Source: Curtobacterium poinsettiae
Lineage (GTDB): Bacteria; Actinomycetota; Actinomycetes; Actinomycetales; Microbacteriaceae
DNA length: 64,000 nucleotides
Direction of reading: 5' to 3'
Assembly: GCF_025677645.1 (NCBI RefSeq)
Contig: NZ_CP106879.1
Coordinates: 930,001-994,000 of the forward strand
Each line of letters opens with the position of its first letter. Within the stretch, counting starts at the first letter, position 1. A model generated the notes under the pieces. It was not told the DNA's origin. It worked only from the letters and a program-made list of their open reading frames with translations, and searched no databases. The translations under genes and the position numbers were made by a program. Positions 25,533 through 33,696 of the stretch are shown here, in pieces.

Positions 25533-26851
25533 GCATCGAGCTGAGCGACGAACAGCGCGCCGTCTTCGAGTACATCGAGCACACCCGTGACCACGTGTTC
25601 ATCACCGGCCGGGCCGGGACGGGCAAGTCCACGCTGCTCAACCACCTGTCGTGGAACACCGAGAAGCAGGTCGTCATCTGCGCCCCGACGGGGGTCGCTG
25701 CGCTCAACGTCGGCGGCCAGACGATCCACTCCCTGTTCCGGCTGCCGATCGGGCTCATCGCCGACGCCGAGCTGCGACAGGGCCCGGACACCCGCAAGCT
25801 CCTCAACACGATCGACACCCTGGTCATCGACGAGGTCTCGATGGTCAACGCCGACCTGCTCGACGGCATGGACCGGTCGCTCCGCAAGGCCCGCGGTCGA
25901 CAGTTCGAGCCGTTCGGCGGCGTCCAGGTCGTGATGTTCGGCGACCCGTACCAGCTGCCCCCGGTGCCGGGCGACGCCGACGAGCGCGCCTACTTCACCG
26001 ACCACTACCGGTCGATGTGGTTCTTCGACGCCAAGGTGTGGCTCGAGGCCGAGCTCAACATCATCGAGCTCGCCACGGTGCACCGGCAGCGCGACGACGC
26101 CTTCGCCGCGATGCTCACCGCGGTTCGGCACGGTCGAGTCACCGCGGACATCGCCGAGCAGCTGAACACCGCCGGGGCCCGTCCGGCTCCGGACGACGCC
26201 ATCACCCTGGCGACCCGCAACGACACGGTCGCCCGGATCAACAAGGCGGCCCTCGAGCGGCTGCCCGGCAAGGTGAAGACCGCCAAGGCCGACGTGAACG
26301 GCGACTTCGGCGGACGGAACTTCCCGGCCGACGAAGCCCTCGAGCTGAAGCCCGGCGCGCACGTGATGTTCCTGCGCAACGACGCCGACCAGCGCTGGGT
26401 GAACGGCACCCTGGGCATCGTGACGGCCATCCGCGACACGGTGTGGGTCGACGTCGACGGTGAGTCGTTCGAGGTCCAGCCGTCGGTGTGGGAGAAGTTC
26501 AAGTACTCGTACGACGCGGACAAGAAGGAACTCAAGAAGGACACCGTCGGGGAGTTCCAGCAGTTCCCGCTCCGGCTCGCCTGGGCAGTGACCATCCACA
26601 AGTCGCAGGGCAGCACCTACGACCGAGCCGTGGTCGACCTCGGCAACCGGGTGTTCAGCGCCGGCCAGACGTACGTGGCGCTGTCGCGGCTGACCTCGCT
26701 CGAGGGGCTCTTCCTCACCCGGCCGCTCCGGCCGCAGGACATCATCGTCGACCTGGACGTCCGGCGCTTCATGTCCGAGGCGCCCCGCATCGTCGCCACC
26801 GAGCTCGAGGCCCCGAAGAAGCAGTCCGACGCCGACTCCGCCGCCGACTGA
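25529..26851 (+). CDS. PIF1/RecD-like superfamily 1 helicase
   Basis: A 440-residue ATP-dependent DNA helicase. Walker A is GRAGTGKST, Walker B VIDEVSMV, motif III GDPYQLPPV, and the C-terminal motifs TIHKSQGSTYDRAVVDLG and YVALSRLTSLEGLFL define the PIF1/RecD-like group. It probably unwinds DNA structures or R-loops in repair; no nuclease domain is present. The ATG overlaps the stop of the CopD/CtaG gene (ATGA), an odd pairing of a membrane protein with a helicase. Confidence 0.9.
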   Translation: MSIELSDEQRAVFEYIEHTRDHVFITGRAGTGKSTLLNHLSWNTEKQVVICAPTGVAALNVGGQTIHSLFRLPIGLIADAELRQGPDTRKLLNTIDTLVIDEVSMVNADLLDGMDRSLRKARGRQFEPFGGVQVVMFGDPYQLPPVPGDADERAYFTDHYRSMWFFDAKVWLEAELNIIELATVHRQRDDAFAAMLTAVRHGRVTADIAEQLNTAGARPAPDDAITLATRNDTVARINKAALERLPGKVKTAKADVNGDFGGRNFPADEALELKPGAHVMFLRNDADQRWVNGTLGIVTAIRDTVWVDVDGESFEVQPSVWEKFKYSYDADKKELKKDTVGEFQQFPLRLAWAVTIHKSQGSTYDRAVVDLGNRVFSAGQTYVALSRLTSLEGLFLTRPLRPQDIIVDLDVRRFMSEAPRIVATELEAPKKQSDADSAAD

Positions 26852-27179
26852 CGCGTCCGACCTGCGGTTGCCGGGCGCCGTCGTCCGAGCGGGTTCCACC
26901 CGTTCCGCGTGGCGCGGTTCGAGCGGTCACGACACCCCGTCGCCCCTGCCTCGAGCGGTCGCGACCTGTCGCTCCGAGGCGCCTCGGCCGACGGTTCGTG
27001 ACCGGCCGCCGGACCTGAGCGGGGAGTCGTGCCCGGCCGGCACCCGCCGGACCTGAGCGGGGAGTCGTGACCGGTCGGCGCCCGCCGGGCCCCCGCCGCC
27101 GCCCCCCGCCCGCACACAACGACGACGCCCGCCTGCCGGAGCGGCAGACGGACATCGGGAGTGCGAACGAGCGGGTGCG
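26852..27179. other. 328-base gap with direct repeats
   Basis: No gene was found. The main content is a 38-base direct repeat described separately, plus GAGCGGTCACGAC/GAGCGGTCGCGAC repeats near 26918 and 26959. Confidence 0.6.
27007..27088. repeat. 38-base tandem repeat, two full copies plus part
   Basis: Copies at 27007-27044 and 27045-27082 share CGCCGGACCTGAGCGGGGAG and most of the rest; a third starts at 27083 and breaks off after CGCCGG. Confidence 0.85.
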
Positions 27180-27626
27180 TCAGGCGCGCGCCGCACGCAG
27201 CGCGCGGAGGTTCTCCTTGTCGGCACCGATCGCGGTGAGGAGCAGGAGCACGCCGACGATCGCGTGGAACACGTTGTCCGTGGTGTTCAGGGCAAAGACG
27301 TTGGCCGAGGTGTCGACGAAGACGAAGCCGTACACCGCGAAGACGACGAGCAGGGCTCCGACGAGCAGGTTGCCGTTCCGCGATCCGATGGTGTTGCCGA
27401 GTCCGGTGATCAGCAGCACCACGGCGAGCAGCACCCACACCAGGCAGAGCGCCGGGTTCACGCCGAACGCGTTCCACAGCATGCCGCCCTGGCGGTTGAA
27501 GAAGCCGGGGTCGCCGTCGGCGGCGAAGAAGAAGCCGAGGACGCCCCAGAGTGCGAGGACGCTGCCGGCCGTGAGTGCGAGACCCCGGTTCGGCGAGGCG
27601 ATGATGCCCGGTTCCTTGATGGCCAC
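27180..27626 (-). CDS. DUF4383-type four-helix membrane protein
   Basis: A 148-residue membrane protein with four hydrophobic helices and the motif FGVNPALCLVWVLLAV, which fits DUF4383. Function unknown. The GTG start at 27626 has GAGGAGGA seven bases upstream and removes an implausible longer frame. It is divergent from the PAP2 gene, 241 bases away. Confidence 0.78.
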   Translation of the reverse strand: MAIKEPGIIASPNRGLALTAGSVLALWGVLGFFFAADGDPGFFNRQGGMLWNAFGVNPALCLVWVLLAVVLLITGLGNTIGSRNGNLLVGALLVVFAVYGFVFVDTSANVFALNTTDNVFHAIVGVLLLLTAIGADKENLRALRAARA

Positions 27627-27867
27627 TTCGGTTTCCTCCTCGTACACTGCCGACGCGACGTGCATCGGTCCCGCGTGGTGCGACGGCCCGGCGGGGATCA
27701 CCGATCCCCTCGTCTCAGCGCGCGGTGCACGGCCGACGGGGGTGCGGTTCCCAGCCTCCGGCCGGTGCTCCAACGGTATCGTGTCGGACCCCGACCGACC
27801 CAATCGCAGCGCCGCCGCCAGTCGTGCGACGAGCCCGACGACGACCACCCCGAGGAGGACCAGCCCG

Positions 27868-28767
27868 GTGACCTTGACACCCGAGCGCAGTGCATCCGAG
27901 TCGCGCGGACCGTGGGTCTCGCGGCGGGGGCGGTGGGCTGCGCTGGCGGCTCTGGGGTTCGTGATCGTGCCTCTCGTCTACGGGGTCGCGGTGCTGACCC
28001 CGGTCGGTCAGAAAGCGGAGGACGCCGCGCTCGGCGGGGTCCGGGAGTCCGACCTGTTCAGCTCGGACACTGCGCTCAACGTCATATCGGTGCCGGTGAT
28101 CCTGTTGCTCGTCGTCGTGATCGTCGCCGTGGCGTTCGCCAGACGGCGGCTCTCGGTGGGGCTCGGCGCGGGGGTCGTGGTGCTCGCGTCGGCGGCCACC
28201 TCGACGCTCGTCAAGCGTATCGCCGTGCGCCCGGAGATCGCTCAGTCGACGACGCCGAACTCCTTCCCCTCGGGGCACGCGACGATCGCGCTGGCGGCGC
28301 TGTTCGCCGTCCTGATGGTCACGCCTCGTCGGTTCCGCCCGCTGGTGACCATCGTCGGTGCCGGGTACGCGGTCTTCGTGGCGAACCAGACCGTGGTCTA
28401 CGGCTGGCACCGGGTCAGCGACATCATCGGGGCCTGCGCGATCGCGATGTTCTGGCTCGGGATCGTCCGCGCGGTCGGACCACGGGTCGACCGGGGGCTC
28501 CGGGGCGACCGTGACGGCCGGCGGGGGCCGGGGCGGGTGGTGAGCGTCGTGCTCCTCGTTGCGACCGGGGTCACGCTGGCGATCGGTGTCGCGGCGCTCG
28601 TGGTCGGCCTGACCGGCGCCGGCGCGTACGACCACGCCGCGATCCTGGTGGCGGGGCGGTTGGCGTCCAGCGCGAGCGTCCTCGCGGTCGTGACGACGGT
28701 GTGGTTCCTCGACGGGATGCACCACGCCGCACGCACCGACCCGGCCACGCTGCCCGCCGCCGGCTGA
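27868..28767 (+). CDS. PAP2-family membrane phosphatase
   Basis: A 299-residue integral membrane phosphatase. The three PAP2 motifs are present in order: KRIAVRP, PSGHATIAL and YGWHRVSDIIGA, so the active site should be complete. It may dephosphorylate undecaprenyl pyrophosphate or phosphatidic acid at the outer face of the membrane. GTG 27868 is preceded by GAGGAGGA and begins a short cytoplasmic N-terminus; the long upstream frame is not coding. Confidence 0.9.
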   Translation: MTLTPERSASESRGPWVSRRGRWAALAALGFVIVPLVYGVAVLTPVGQKAEDAALGGVRESDLFSSDTALNVISVPVILLLVVVIVAVAFARRRLSVGLGAGVVVLASAATSTLVKRIAVRPEIAQSTTPNSFPSGHATIALAALFAVLMVTPRRFRPLVTIVGAGYAVFVANQTVVYGWHRVSDIIGACAIAMFWLGIVRAVGPRVDRGLRGDRDGRRGPGRVVSVVLLVATGVTLAIGVAALVVGLTGAGAYDHAAILVAGRLASSASVLAVVTTVWFLDGMHHAARTDPATLPAAG

Positions 28768-28880
28768 TCCGGGGAGCCGAGCCGGGCCTCCCGGCCGCCC
28801 ACAGGGCTGACCGCCCGGTCGCACGACCGGCGCGAGCCTGGCGGGAATGCCCCGCCGTGCGCTACGTTGTACCGAGCAAG

Positions 28881-28898
28881 TCGATGCAAACGCATCGA
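28881..28898. promoter_or_regulatory. Inverted repeat upstream of the LLM oxidoreductase
   Basis: TCGATGC-AAAC-GCATCGA is a perfect 7-bp dyad 21 bases before the ATG, likely an operator for an unidentified regulator. Confidence 0.5.
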
Positions 28899-28919
28899 AA
28901 TCGCGAAAGGCGGCGCATC

Positions 28920-30059
28920 ATGCAGTTCGGCATCTTCACGGTCAGTGACGTCACGACCGACCCCACGACCGGCACCACGCCGGACGACACCCAGCGCGTC
29001 CGCGACATCCTGACGATCGCCGAGCACGCCGACCAGGCCGGGCTCGACGTCTTCGCGACCGGGGAGCACCACAACCCGCCGTTCGTGGCCTCGTCGCCGA
29101 CGACGTTGCTCGCCTACCTGGCTGCGAAGACGAAGGACATCACCCTGTCCACGTCGACGACCTTGATCACCACGAACGACCCGGTGCGCATCGCCGAGGA
29201 GTACGCGATGCTCCAGGTGGTCTCCGACGGCCGCATGGACCTGATGATGGGTCGCGGCAACACCGGCCCGGTCTACCCGTGGTTCGGTCAGGACATCCGC
29301 CAGGGCGTCAACCTGGCGATCGAGAACTACGCGCTCGTTCGCCAGCTGTGGGAGAACGACGTCGTCGACTGGCAGGGCAAGTTCCGCACGCCGCTGCAGG
29401 GCTTCACCTCGACCCCGCGTCCGCTCGACGGGGTCCCGCCGTTCGTCTGGCACGGCTCGATCCGCACGCCGGAGATCGCCGAGCAGGCCGCCTACTACGG
29501 TGACGGCTTCTTCCACAACAACATCTTCTGGCCGATCCAGCACACCGAGCAGATGGTCGGCCTGTACCGCCAGCGCTTCGAGCACTACGGGCACGGCCGC
29601 GCCGACCAGGCGATCGTCGGGCTCGGCGGGCAGTTCTTCGCCCGGAAGAACTCGCAGGACGCGATCAACGAGTTCCGGCCCTACTTCGACAACGCCCCGG
29701 TCTACGGTCACGGCCCCTCGATGGAGGACTTCACCGCCCAGACCCCGCTCACCGTCGGCTCGCCGCAGCAGGTCATCGACCGGTACGCGGCGATGAAGGA
29801 CCACGTCGGCCACTACCAGCGCCAGCTGTTCCTCATCGACCACGCCGGTCTGCCGCTCAAGACGGTGCTCGAGCAGATCGACATCCTGGCGACGGACATC
29901 GTGCCGGAGCTGCGCAAGCTGAACGACGAGGGTCGCCCCGCCGACGTGCCGTCGGACCCGCCGTCGCACGCGGCACGTGCCGCTGCCGCGATGGCGGCCG
30001 GCACGGTCGGCAGCGACCACGTCGCTGCCGAGGACGAGTGGACGGGCGCGTCCGTCTGA
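28920..30059 (+). CDS. LLM-class flavin-dependent oxidoreductase
   Basis: A 379-residue luciferase-like monooxygenase related to the TIGR03858 group. FATGEHHNPPFVASSP near residue 43 and MGRGNTGPVYPWFG are typical of the family's flavin and substrate regions. It would use reduced FMN to oxidise a small organic substrate that cannot be identified. ATG 28920 follows AAAGG. It is monocistronic and is followed by three different palindromic elements. Confidence 0.88.
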   Translation: MQFGIFTVSDVTTDPTTGTTPDDTQRVRDILTIAEHADQAGLDVFATGEHHNPPFVASSPTTLLAYLAAKTKDITLSTSTTLITTNDPVRIAEEYAMLQVVSDGRMDLMMGRGNTGPVYPWFGQDIRQGVNLAIENYALVRQLWENDVVDWQGKFRTPLQGFTSTPRPLDGVPPFVWHGSIRTPEIAEQAAYYGDGFFHNNIFWPIQHTEQMVGLYRQRFEHYGHGRADQAIVGLGGQFFARKNSQDAINEFRPYFDNAPVYGHGPSMEDFTAQTPLTVGSPQQVIDRYAAMKDHVGHYQRQLFLIDHAGLPLKTVLEQIDILATDIVPELRKLNDEGRPADVPSDPPSHAARAAAAMAAGTVGSDHVAAEDEWTGASV

Positions 30060-30063
30060 CGCA

Positions 30064-30130
30064 CGCTTCGTGAGCAGGAACGGTCGGGTCCCGTGAGGCG
30101 ACCCGACCCCTGCTGCTCACCATGTGCGGT
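30064..30130. repeat. 67-base palindromic intergenic element, copy 2
   Basis: It aligns without gaps to 13767-13833, from CGCTTCGTGAGC to CTCACCAT. The inner stem GGTCGGGTC/GACCCGACC is perfect here, and several differences from copy 1 keep base pairing. Confidence 0.8.
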
Positions 30131-30144
30131 GGGCGTGACCGACG

Positions 30145-30192
30145 GACGGACGGGAGGCCCGGTGCCAGCTGGCACCGGGCCTCCCGTCCGTC
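30145..30192 (+). terminator. 48-bp perfect palindrome
   Basis: The arms are GACGGACGGGAGGCCC then GGTGCCAG and the exact complement. The central 38 bases are identical to 17562-17599. Confidence 0.7.
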
Positions 30193-30215
30193 TCGGCGCG
30201 CGTCCTCGGGCCCGC

Positions 30216-30313
30216 GTCGCGACAGCGACAGTCCTGCGGACGGCGCTCCCGTCAGCCCCGCGGAAGCGACAGGTTTTCGCCGATCATCCGCGGGATGCTG
30301 TCGCTCTCGCGAC
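30216..30313. repeat. Large inverted repeat reaching into the SMR gene
   Basis: The left arm (30216-30240) and right arm (30287-30313) share GTCGCGA-N-AGCGACAG and a TCC-GCGGA end, with two mismatches and a 2-base insertion. The right arm encodes the last residues of the SMR protein. Confidence 0.75.
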
Positions 30314-30661
30314 ATGGGCTGGGGCGGCGGGCTCCGCGGCGGGGTGGGCCGGCACGAGCTTGAGGCCGACGACGCACCCGACGATGCCGGCGATGAACAG
30401 CAGGCGCAGGACGGTGACGGGCTCCGCGCCGGTGGCCATGCCCCACAGCACCGTGAGGGCGGCGCCGGTTCCGGTCCACACCGCGTACGCCGTGCTGATC
30501 GGGATGTGCTTGAGGACGTAGCCGAACGCGACCAGGCTGATCACGATCGTGACGGCGAACACGATGGTCGGTCGGGGCTGGGTGAAACCGTCGCTCTCGC
30601 CGAGGGCGGTGGCCCAGACGGTCTCGAGCGCGGCGCTGACGAACAGGACGATCCACGCCAC
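30284..30661 (-). CDS. SMR-family multidrug efflux protein, distal gene
   Basis: A 125-residue small multidrug resistance protein with four helices and the key glutamate in SAALETVWATALGESDGF. SMR proteins exchange cationic drugs or guanidinium for protons. The GTG start lies one base after the stop of the first SMR gene, so the two probably form a heterodimeric pump. It is about 20 residues longer than its partner; the extra Ala/Pro-rich tail ends in HVARATASRG encoded by a palindromic repeat. Confidence 0.88.
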   Translation of the reverse strand: MAWIVLFVSAALETVWATALGESDGFTQPRPTIVFAVTIVISLVAFGYVLKHIPISTAYAVWTGTGAALTVLWGMATGAEPVTVLRLLFIAGIVGCVVGLKLVPAHPAAEPAAPAHVARATASRG

Positions 30662-30662
30662 G

Positions 30663-30977
30663 TCAGCTCACCACCTTGAGGCCGATGACGCACGCCACCA
30701 GGCCGAAGACCAGGGCGAGGCGTGCGAAGGACGCGGCCTCCTGCCGGCGCAGGATCGCGACGACCACGGTCAGGGACGCCCCGATGCCGACCCAGACCGC
30801 GTAGGCGGTGCCGACCGGGATGCTCTTCATCGCGAACGCCAGCCCCACCATGCTCAGGGCCATCCCGGCGACGAACACGATCGAGGGGACGACCTTCTTG
30901 AAGCCGTTCGAGGCGCTGAGGGCGGTGGCCCACACGGCCTCGAGCACGCCGCTGAGCACGAGGATTGCCCACGCCAT
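30663..30977 (-). CDS. SMR-family multidrug efflux protein, proximal gene
   Basis: A 104-residue four-helix SMR protein, the standard length. The membrane glutamate is in LSGVLEAVWATALSASNGF and the second half has IPVGTAYAVWVGIGA, the SugE/Gdx-like signature. Paired SMR genes usually work as one transporter. AAAGGA precedes the ATG at 30977. It is divergent from the TetR-type regulator with a short operator-rich gap. Confidence 0.9.
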   Translation of the reverse strand: MAWAILVLSGVLEAVWATALSASNGFKKVVPSIVFVAGMALSMVGLAFAMKSIPVGTAYAVWVGIGASLTVVVAILRRQEAASFARLALVFGLVACVIGLKVVS

Positions 30978-31012
30978 GACGATGTCCTTTCCTGCGGAGT
31001 TGTTCGAGGTCT

Positions 31013-31072
31013 TTGTCGTACGACTGTGCGACAACGACCTCGACGGTAGCACGAGTTCGTACGACTGTGCGA
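31013..31072. promoter_or_regulatory. Operators between SMR genes and TetR regulator
   Basis: A 16-base perfect direct repeat TCGTACGACTGTGCGA occurs at 31016-31031 and 31057-31072. The first copy is nested in the dyad TTGTCG-N10-CGACAA (31013-31034). These are likely sites for the adjacent TetR-type protein. Confidence 0.65.
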
Positions 31073-31082
31073 GTATGGCGTC

Positions 31083-31661
31083 GTGGCCAGGAGCATGGAC
31101 GTCGACGAACGCCGCCGCACCGTGTCCGAGGCGGCGTGCCGGGTGCTCACCCGCGACGGCCTCGGAGCGCTGAGCGTGCGGAACGTCGCCGCCGAGGCGG
31201 GGCTGCCGCCGAGCACGGTCCGCTACACGTTCCCGACGCAGGCGAGCGTCCGCGAGCACACCATCGCCCTCGTGTTCGACCGGACGCGGGAGCGCATCGA
31301 CGCCATCCCGGCTGACCTGACACCGACCCGACGGGCACGCCGGATCGTGCTCGAGCTGCTGCCCCTCGACGAGGAACGGGTCATCGAGCTCGAGGTCTAC
31401 CTGGCACTCGGCAACGCCGCGCTCACCGACGTCGCGCTCCGGCCGACGCTCGACCGGACCGTCGCGGCGATGCGGACGTGGTGCGAGGAGGTCCTCGGGT
31501 TGCTCGGTGTGCCGGCGGACGACCGGGAGTACGAGGCCTGCCGTCTGCACGCGCTCCTGGACGGGCTCGCGATGCAGGTCGTCCGACTGGCCCCGGGGGA
31601 GTCCGGCGACTGGGCGATCGACGTGCTCGACCGACACCTGGACGGCGTCACCGCCGGCTGA
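31083..31661 (+). CDS. TetR-family regulator
   Basis: A 192-residue regulator. Residues ~10-55 form the TetR helix-turn-helix (SVRNVAAEAGLPPSTVRYTF), followed by an all-helical ligand domain. It is divergent from the SMR pair, with repeated operator sequences in the gap, and so probably represses the efflux genes until a toxic cation binds. The start is GTG 31083; an ATG at 31095 is an alternative but has AGGAG only two bases away. Confidence 0.85.
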   Translation: MARSMDVDERRRTVSEAACRVLTRDGLGALSVRNVAAEAGLPPSTVRYTFPTQASVREHTIALVFDRTRERIDAIPADLTPTRRARRIVLELLPLDEERVIELEVYLALGNAALTDVALRPTLDRTVAAMRTWCEEVLGLLGVPADDREYEACRLHALLDGLAMQVVRLAPGESGDWAIDVLDRHLDGVTAG

Positions 31662-31671
31662 GCGCACTGCT

Positions 31672-31804
31672 CCCCCGCACCGTGCGAGGGGGGCGTACGG
31701 GTCGTGCGAGGTTCCGTACGCGGTGTGAGGCTCGCGACCCTGCACCGAGTACAGAACCTCGCACCGAACGATCCATCGGCCGTCCCCTCGCACCGTGCGA
31801 GGGG
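31672..31804. repeat. Nested palindromes built from a CGCACCGTGCGAG unit
   Basis: Two short palindromes (CCCCCGCACCGTGCGAGGGG-type at 31672-31692, CCCCTCGCA-CCG-TGCGAGGGG at 31784-31804) flank a longer stem with arms GTGCGAGGTTC (31704-31714) and GAACCTCGCAC (31754-31764). Confidence 0.75.
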
Positions 31805-31835
31805 GCGCGCGCAGCCCCGGGTAGGACGCGTCACC

Positions 31836-31841
31836 TATCCT
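31836..31841 (+). promoter_or_regulatory. -10 box of UPF0718 operon, leaderless
   Basis: TATCCT ends six bases before the GTG at 31848. Confidence 0.55.
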
Positions 31842-31847
31842 GTCCCG

Positions 31848-32861
31848 GTGACGACGACCACGCGGCCGCCGCAGCGCACCCGGAGCCTCACCGGCCCCGG
31901 CCTGGTGCTGCTCGCCGTCGTCGTCCTGCTGGGCATCCGGCTGTTCTCGCCGAGCATCGGGTCGACCGGGCTGCCGGACGTCGTGCAGGACTTCCTCACG
32001 CTGGCGATCAGCGTCGTCGTCGAGTCCCTGCCGTTCGTGGTGCTCGGCATCGTGCTGTCGATCGTCGTCGAGGTCTGGGTGCCGGTCGGCGCGCTCGAGA
32101 AGGTCCTGCCGCAGAACGCCTTCGGCCGGCGCGCCGTGATCTCCCTGATCGGCATGCTGTTCCCGGTGTGCGAGTGCGGCAACGTCCCGCTCGCCCGCGG
32201 CCTGATGATGCGCGGGTTCACGCCGGCCGAAGCCGTCACGTTCCTGGTCGCGGCCCCGATCCTCAACCCGCTCGTCATCATCAGCACCGCGCAGGCGTTC
32301 GGCTGGTCCGGGTGGATCCTGCCGGTACGCATCGTCGGCGGGTTCGTCATCGCGAACCTCGTCGGCTGGATCGTCGCCGCGCACCGCCGTCCGGCCGACC
32401 TGCTGCTCCCCGCCTTCGAGGCCCGGTGCCGTGCGGCCGTCGGAGCGCCCCGCGGCCTGCACCGCTGGCGGCAGAGCGCCGCGCAGTTCGGCGGCGAGAC
32501 GGCGACGATGATGCCGGCGCTGTTCGTCGGCGCCGGCCTCGCCGCGGCGATCCAGGTCGCCGTGCCCCGTTCGACCCTGGTGGCCGTCGGCTCGAACCCC
32601 GTGCTGTCCGTCGCGGCGATGATGCTGCTGGCGATGACGGTGTCGCTCTGCTCGAACGTCGACGCCTTCTTCGCGCTCTCGTTCGCGTCGACGTTCCTGC
32701 CCGGTTCGATCACGGCCTTCCTGATCATCGGGCCGATCATCGACGTCAAGATGATCGCCCTGCTGCGCACGACGTTCCGGGTCCGCTTCCTGGTGCTGCT
32801 GTCCGTCGTGTGCGTCCTGTTCGCCGGAGCCGTCGGGTTGGTGATGAATGTCCTCGTCTGA
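31848..32861 (+). CDS. UPF0718 (DUF318) family permease
   Basis: A 337-residue membrane protein with about eight helices. The family motif CECGNVPLARGLMMRG and the second motif SLCSNVDAFFALSF both contain cysteines that could bind metal. Members are putative permeases of unknown cargo and are typically paired with TIGR03943 proteins, as here (14-base overlap). Leaderless GTG start at 31848. Confidence 0.85.
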   Translation: MTTTTRPPQRTRSLTGPGLVLLAVVVLLGIRLFSPSIGSTGLPDVVQDFLTLAISVVVESLPFVVLGIVLSIVVEVWVPVGALEKVLPQNAFGRRAVISLIGMLFPVCECGNVPLARGLMMRGFTPAEAVTFLVAAPILNPLVIISTAQAFGWSGWILPVRIVGGFVIANLVGWIVAAHRRPADLLLPAFEARCRAAVGAPRGLHRWRQSAAQFGGETATMMPALFVGAGLAAAIQVAVPRSTLVAVGSNPVLSVAAMMLLAMTVSLCSNVDAFFALSFASTFLPGSITAFLIIGPIIDVKMIALLRTTFRVRFLVLLSVVCVLFAGAVGLVMNVLV

Positions 32862-33696
32862 TGCACGCAGCAACGCGGCCGCCTACCTGGGTCTCGGGTC
32901 GGTGCTGGCCGCGGCCCTCTGCACGCTGTGGCTCGCGCTGGTCGGGCACCTCGACCTGTACATCAACCCGCGCTACTCGGTGTTCACGGTCGTGCTCGCC
33001 GCCGTCGGGGTGCCCGCGTCGATCGCCGGGCTGGTGGCCACGGCCCGCGGGTACGGCCACACGCACGGCGACGAAGCGGACGAACACCACGCCGACGGCG
33101 ATGCCCACCGGCACGACGCCGACGCCGAAGCCCACCAGCCGCGCCCCGGGCGCGGTCGCGTCGTCCGCCTCGCCCTCGGCGGAGCCGCCGGCGTCGTCAC
33201 GATCGGTGTCACCGTCGCGATGCTCGTCCTGCCCCCGACGACCCTGTCCGCCCGGACCGCCCAGCAGCGGAGCGTGGACTCCGCGACCCTGTCCAACGCG
33301 ACCGGCTCGGAGTCGGCGGTGCAGCTGCTCGGCAGCGAGGGCGTCGACACGTCGGAGTACGGCGTCAAGGACTGGGCCGCGCTGATCCGGCAGACCACGG
33401 ACACGACGGCCCTGGTCGGCAAGCAGGTCGAACTGACCGGCTTCGTGGTGCCGGGCGACGACGGGTCCTTCACCCTCACCCGCTTCGTGATCAGCTGCTG
33501 CGCCGTGGACGCGCAACCGGTCGGCCTCGGTGTCGTCACCGGCGACGGCGACGGGACCGTCCCCGACGAGGGGCAGTGGGTCACCGTCCGCGGAGCCCTG
33601 GCCGCCAACCCGGACCAGTCCGCCGACGCCCGCATCGTCGTCAAGGCCGCGGAGATCACCGACATCGCGCAGCCCGAGGACCCGTATGAGTTCTGA
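32848..33696 (+). CDS. TIGR03943-family putative permease subunit
   Basis: A 282-residue protein with two N-terminal helices, a cytoplasmic or extracellular His/Asp-rich loop (HTHGDEADEHHADGDAHRHD, residues ~71-90), a third helix, and a C-terminal OB-like domain containing FVISCCAVDAQPVGL. The paired cysteines and His-rich loop suggest metal binding. Its ATG lies 14 bases inside the UPF0718 gene, and the next gene starts 11 bases inside this one, so all three are tightly coupled. Confidence 0.82.
   Translation: MSSSDARSNAAAYLGLGSVLAAALCTLWLALVGHLDLYINPRYSVFTVVLAAVGVPASIAGLVATARGYGHTHGDEADEHHADGDAHRHDADAEAHQPRPGRGRVVRLALGGAAGVVTIGVTVAMLVLPPTTLSARTAQQRSVDSATLSNATGSESAVQLLGSEGVDTSEYGVKDWAALIRQTTDTTALVGKQVELTGFVVPGDDGSFTLTRFVISCCAVDAQPVGLGVVTGDGDGTVPDEGQWVTVRGALAANPDQSADARIVVKAAEITDIAQPEDPYEF

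Noticed and set aside
23474..26899. Open frame of 1141 codons on the minus strand
   Set aside because: Antisense to the CopD/CtaG and helicase genes, which have clear motifs; the shadow translation has none.
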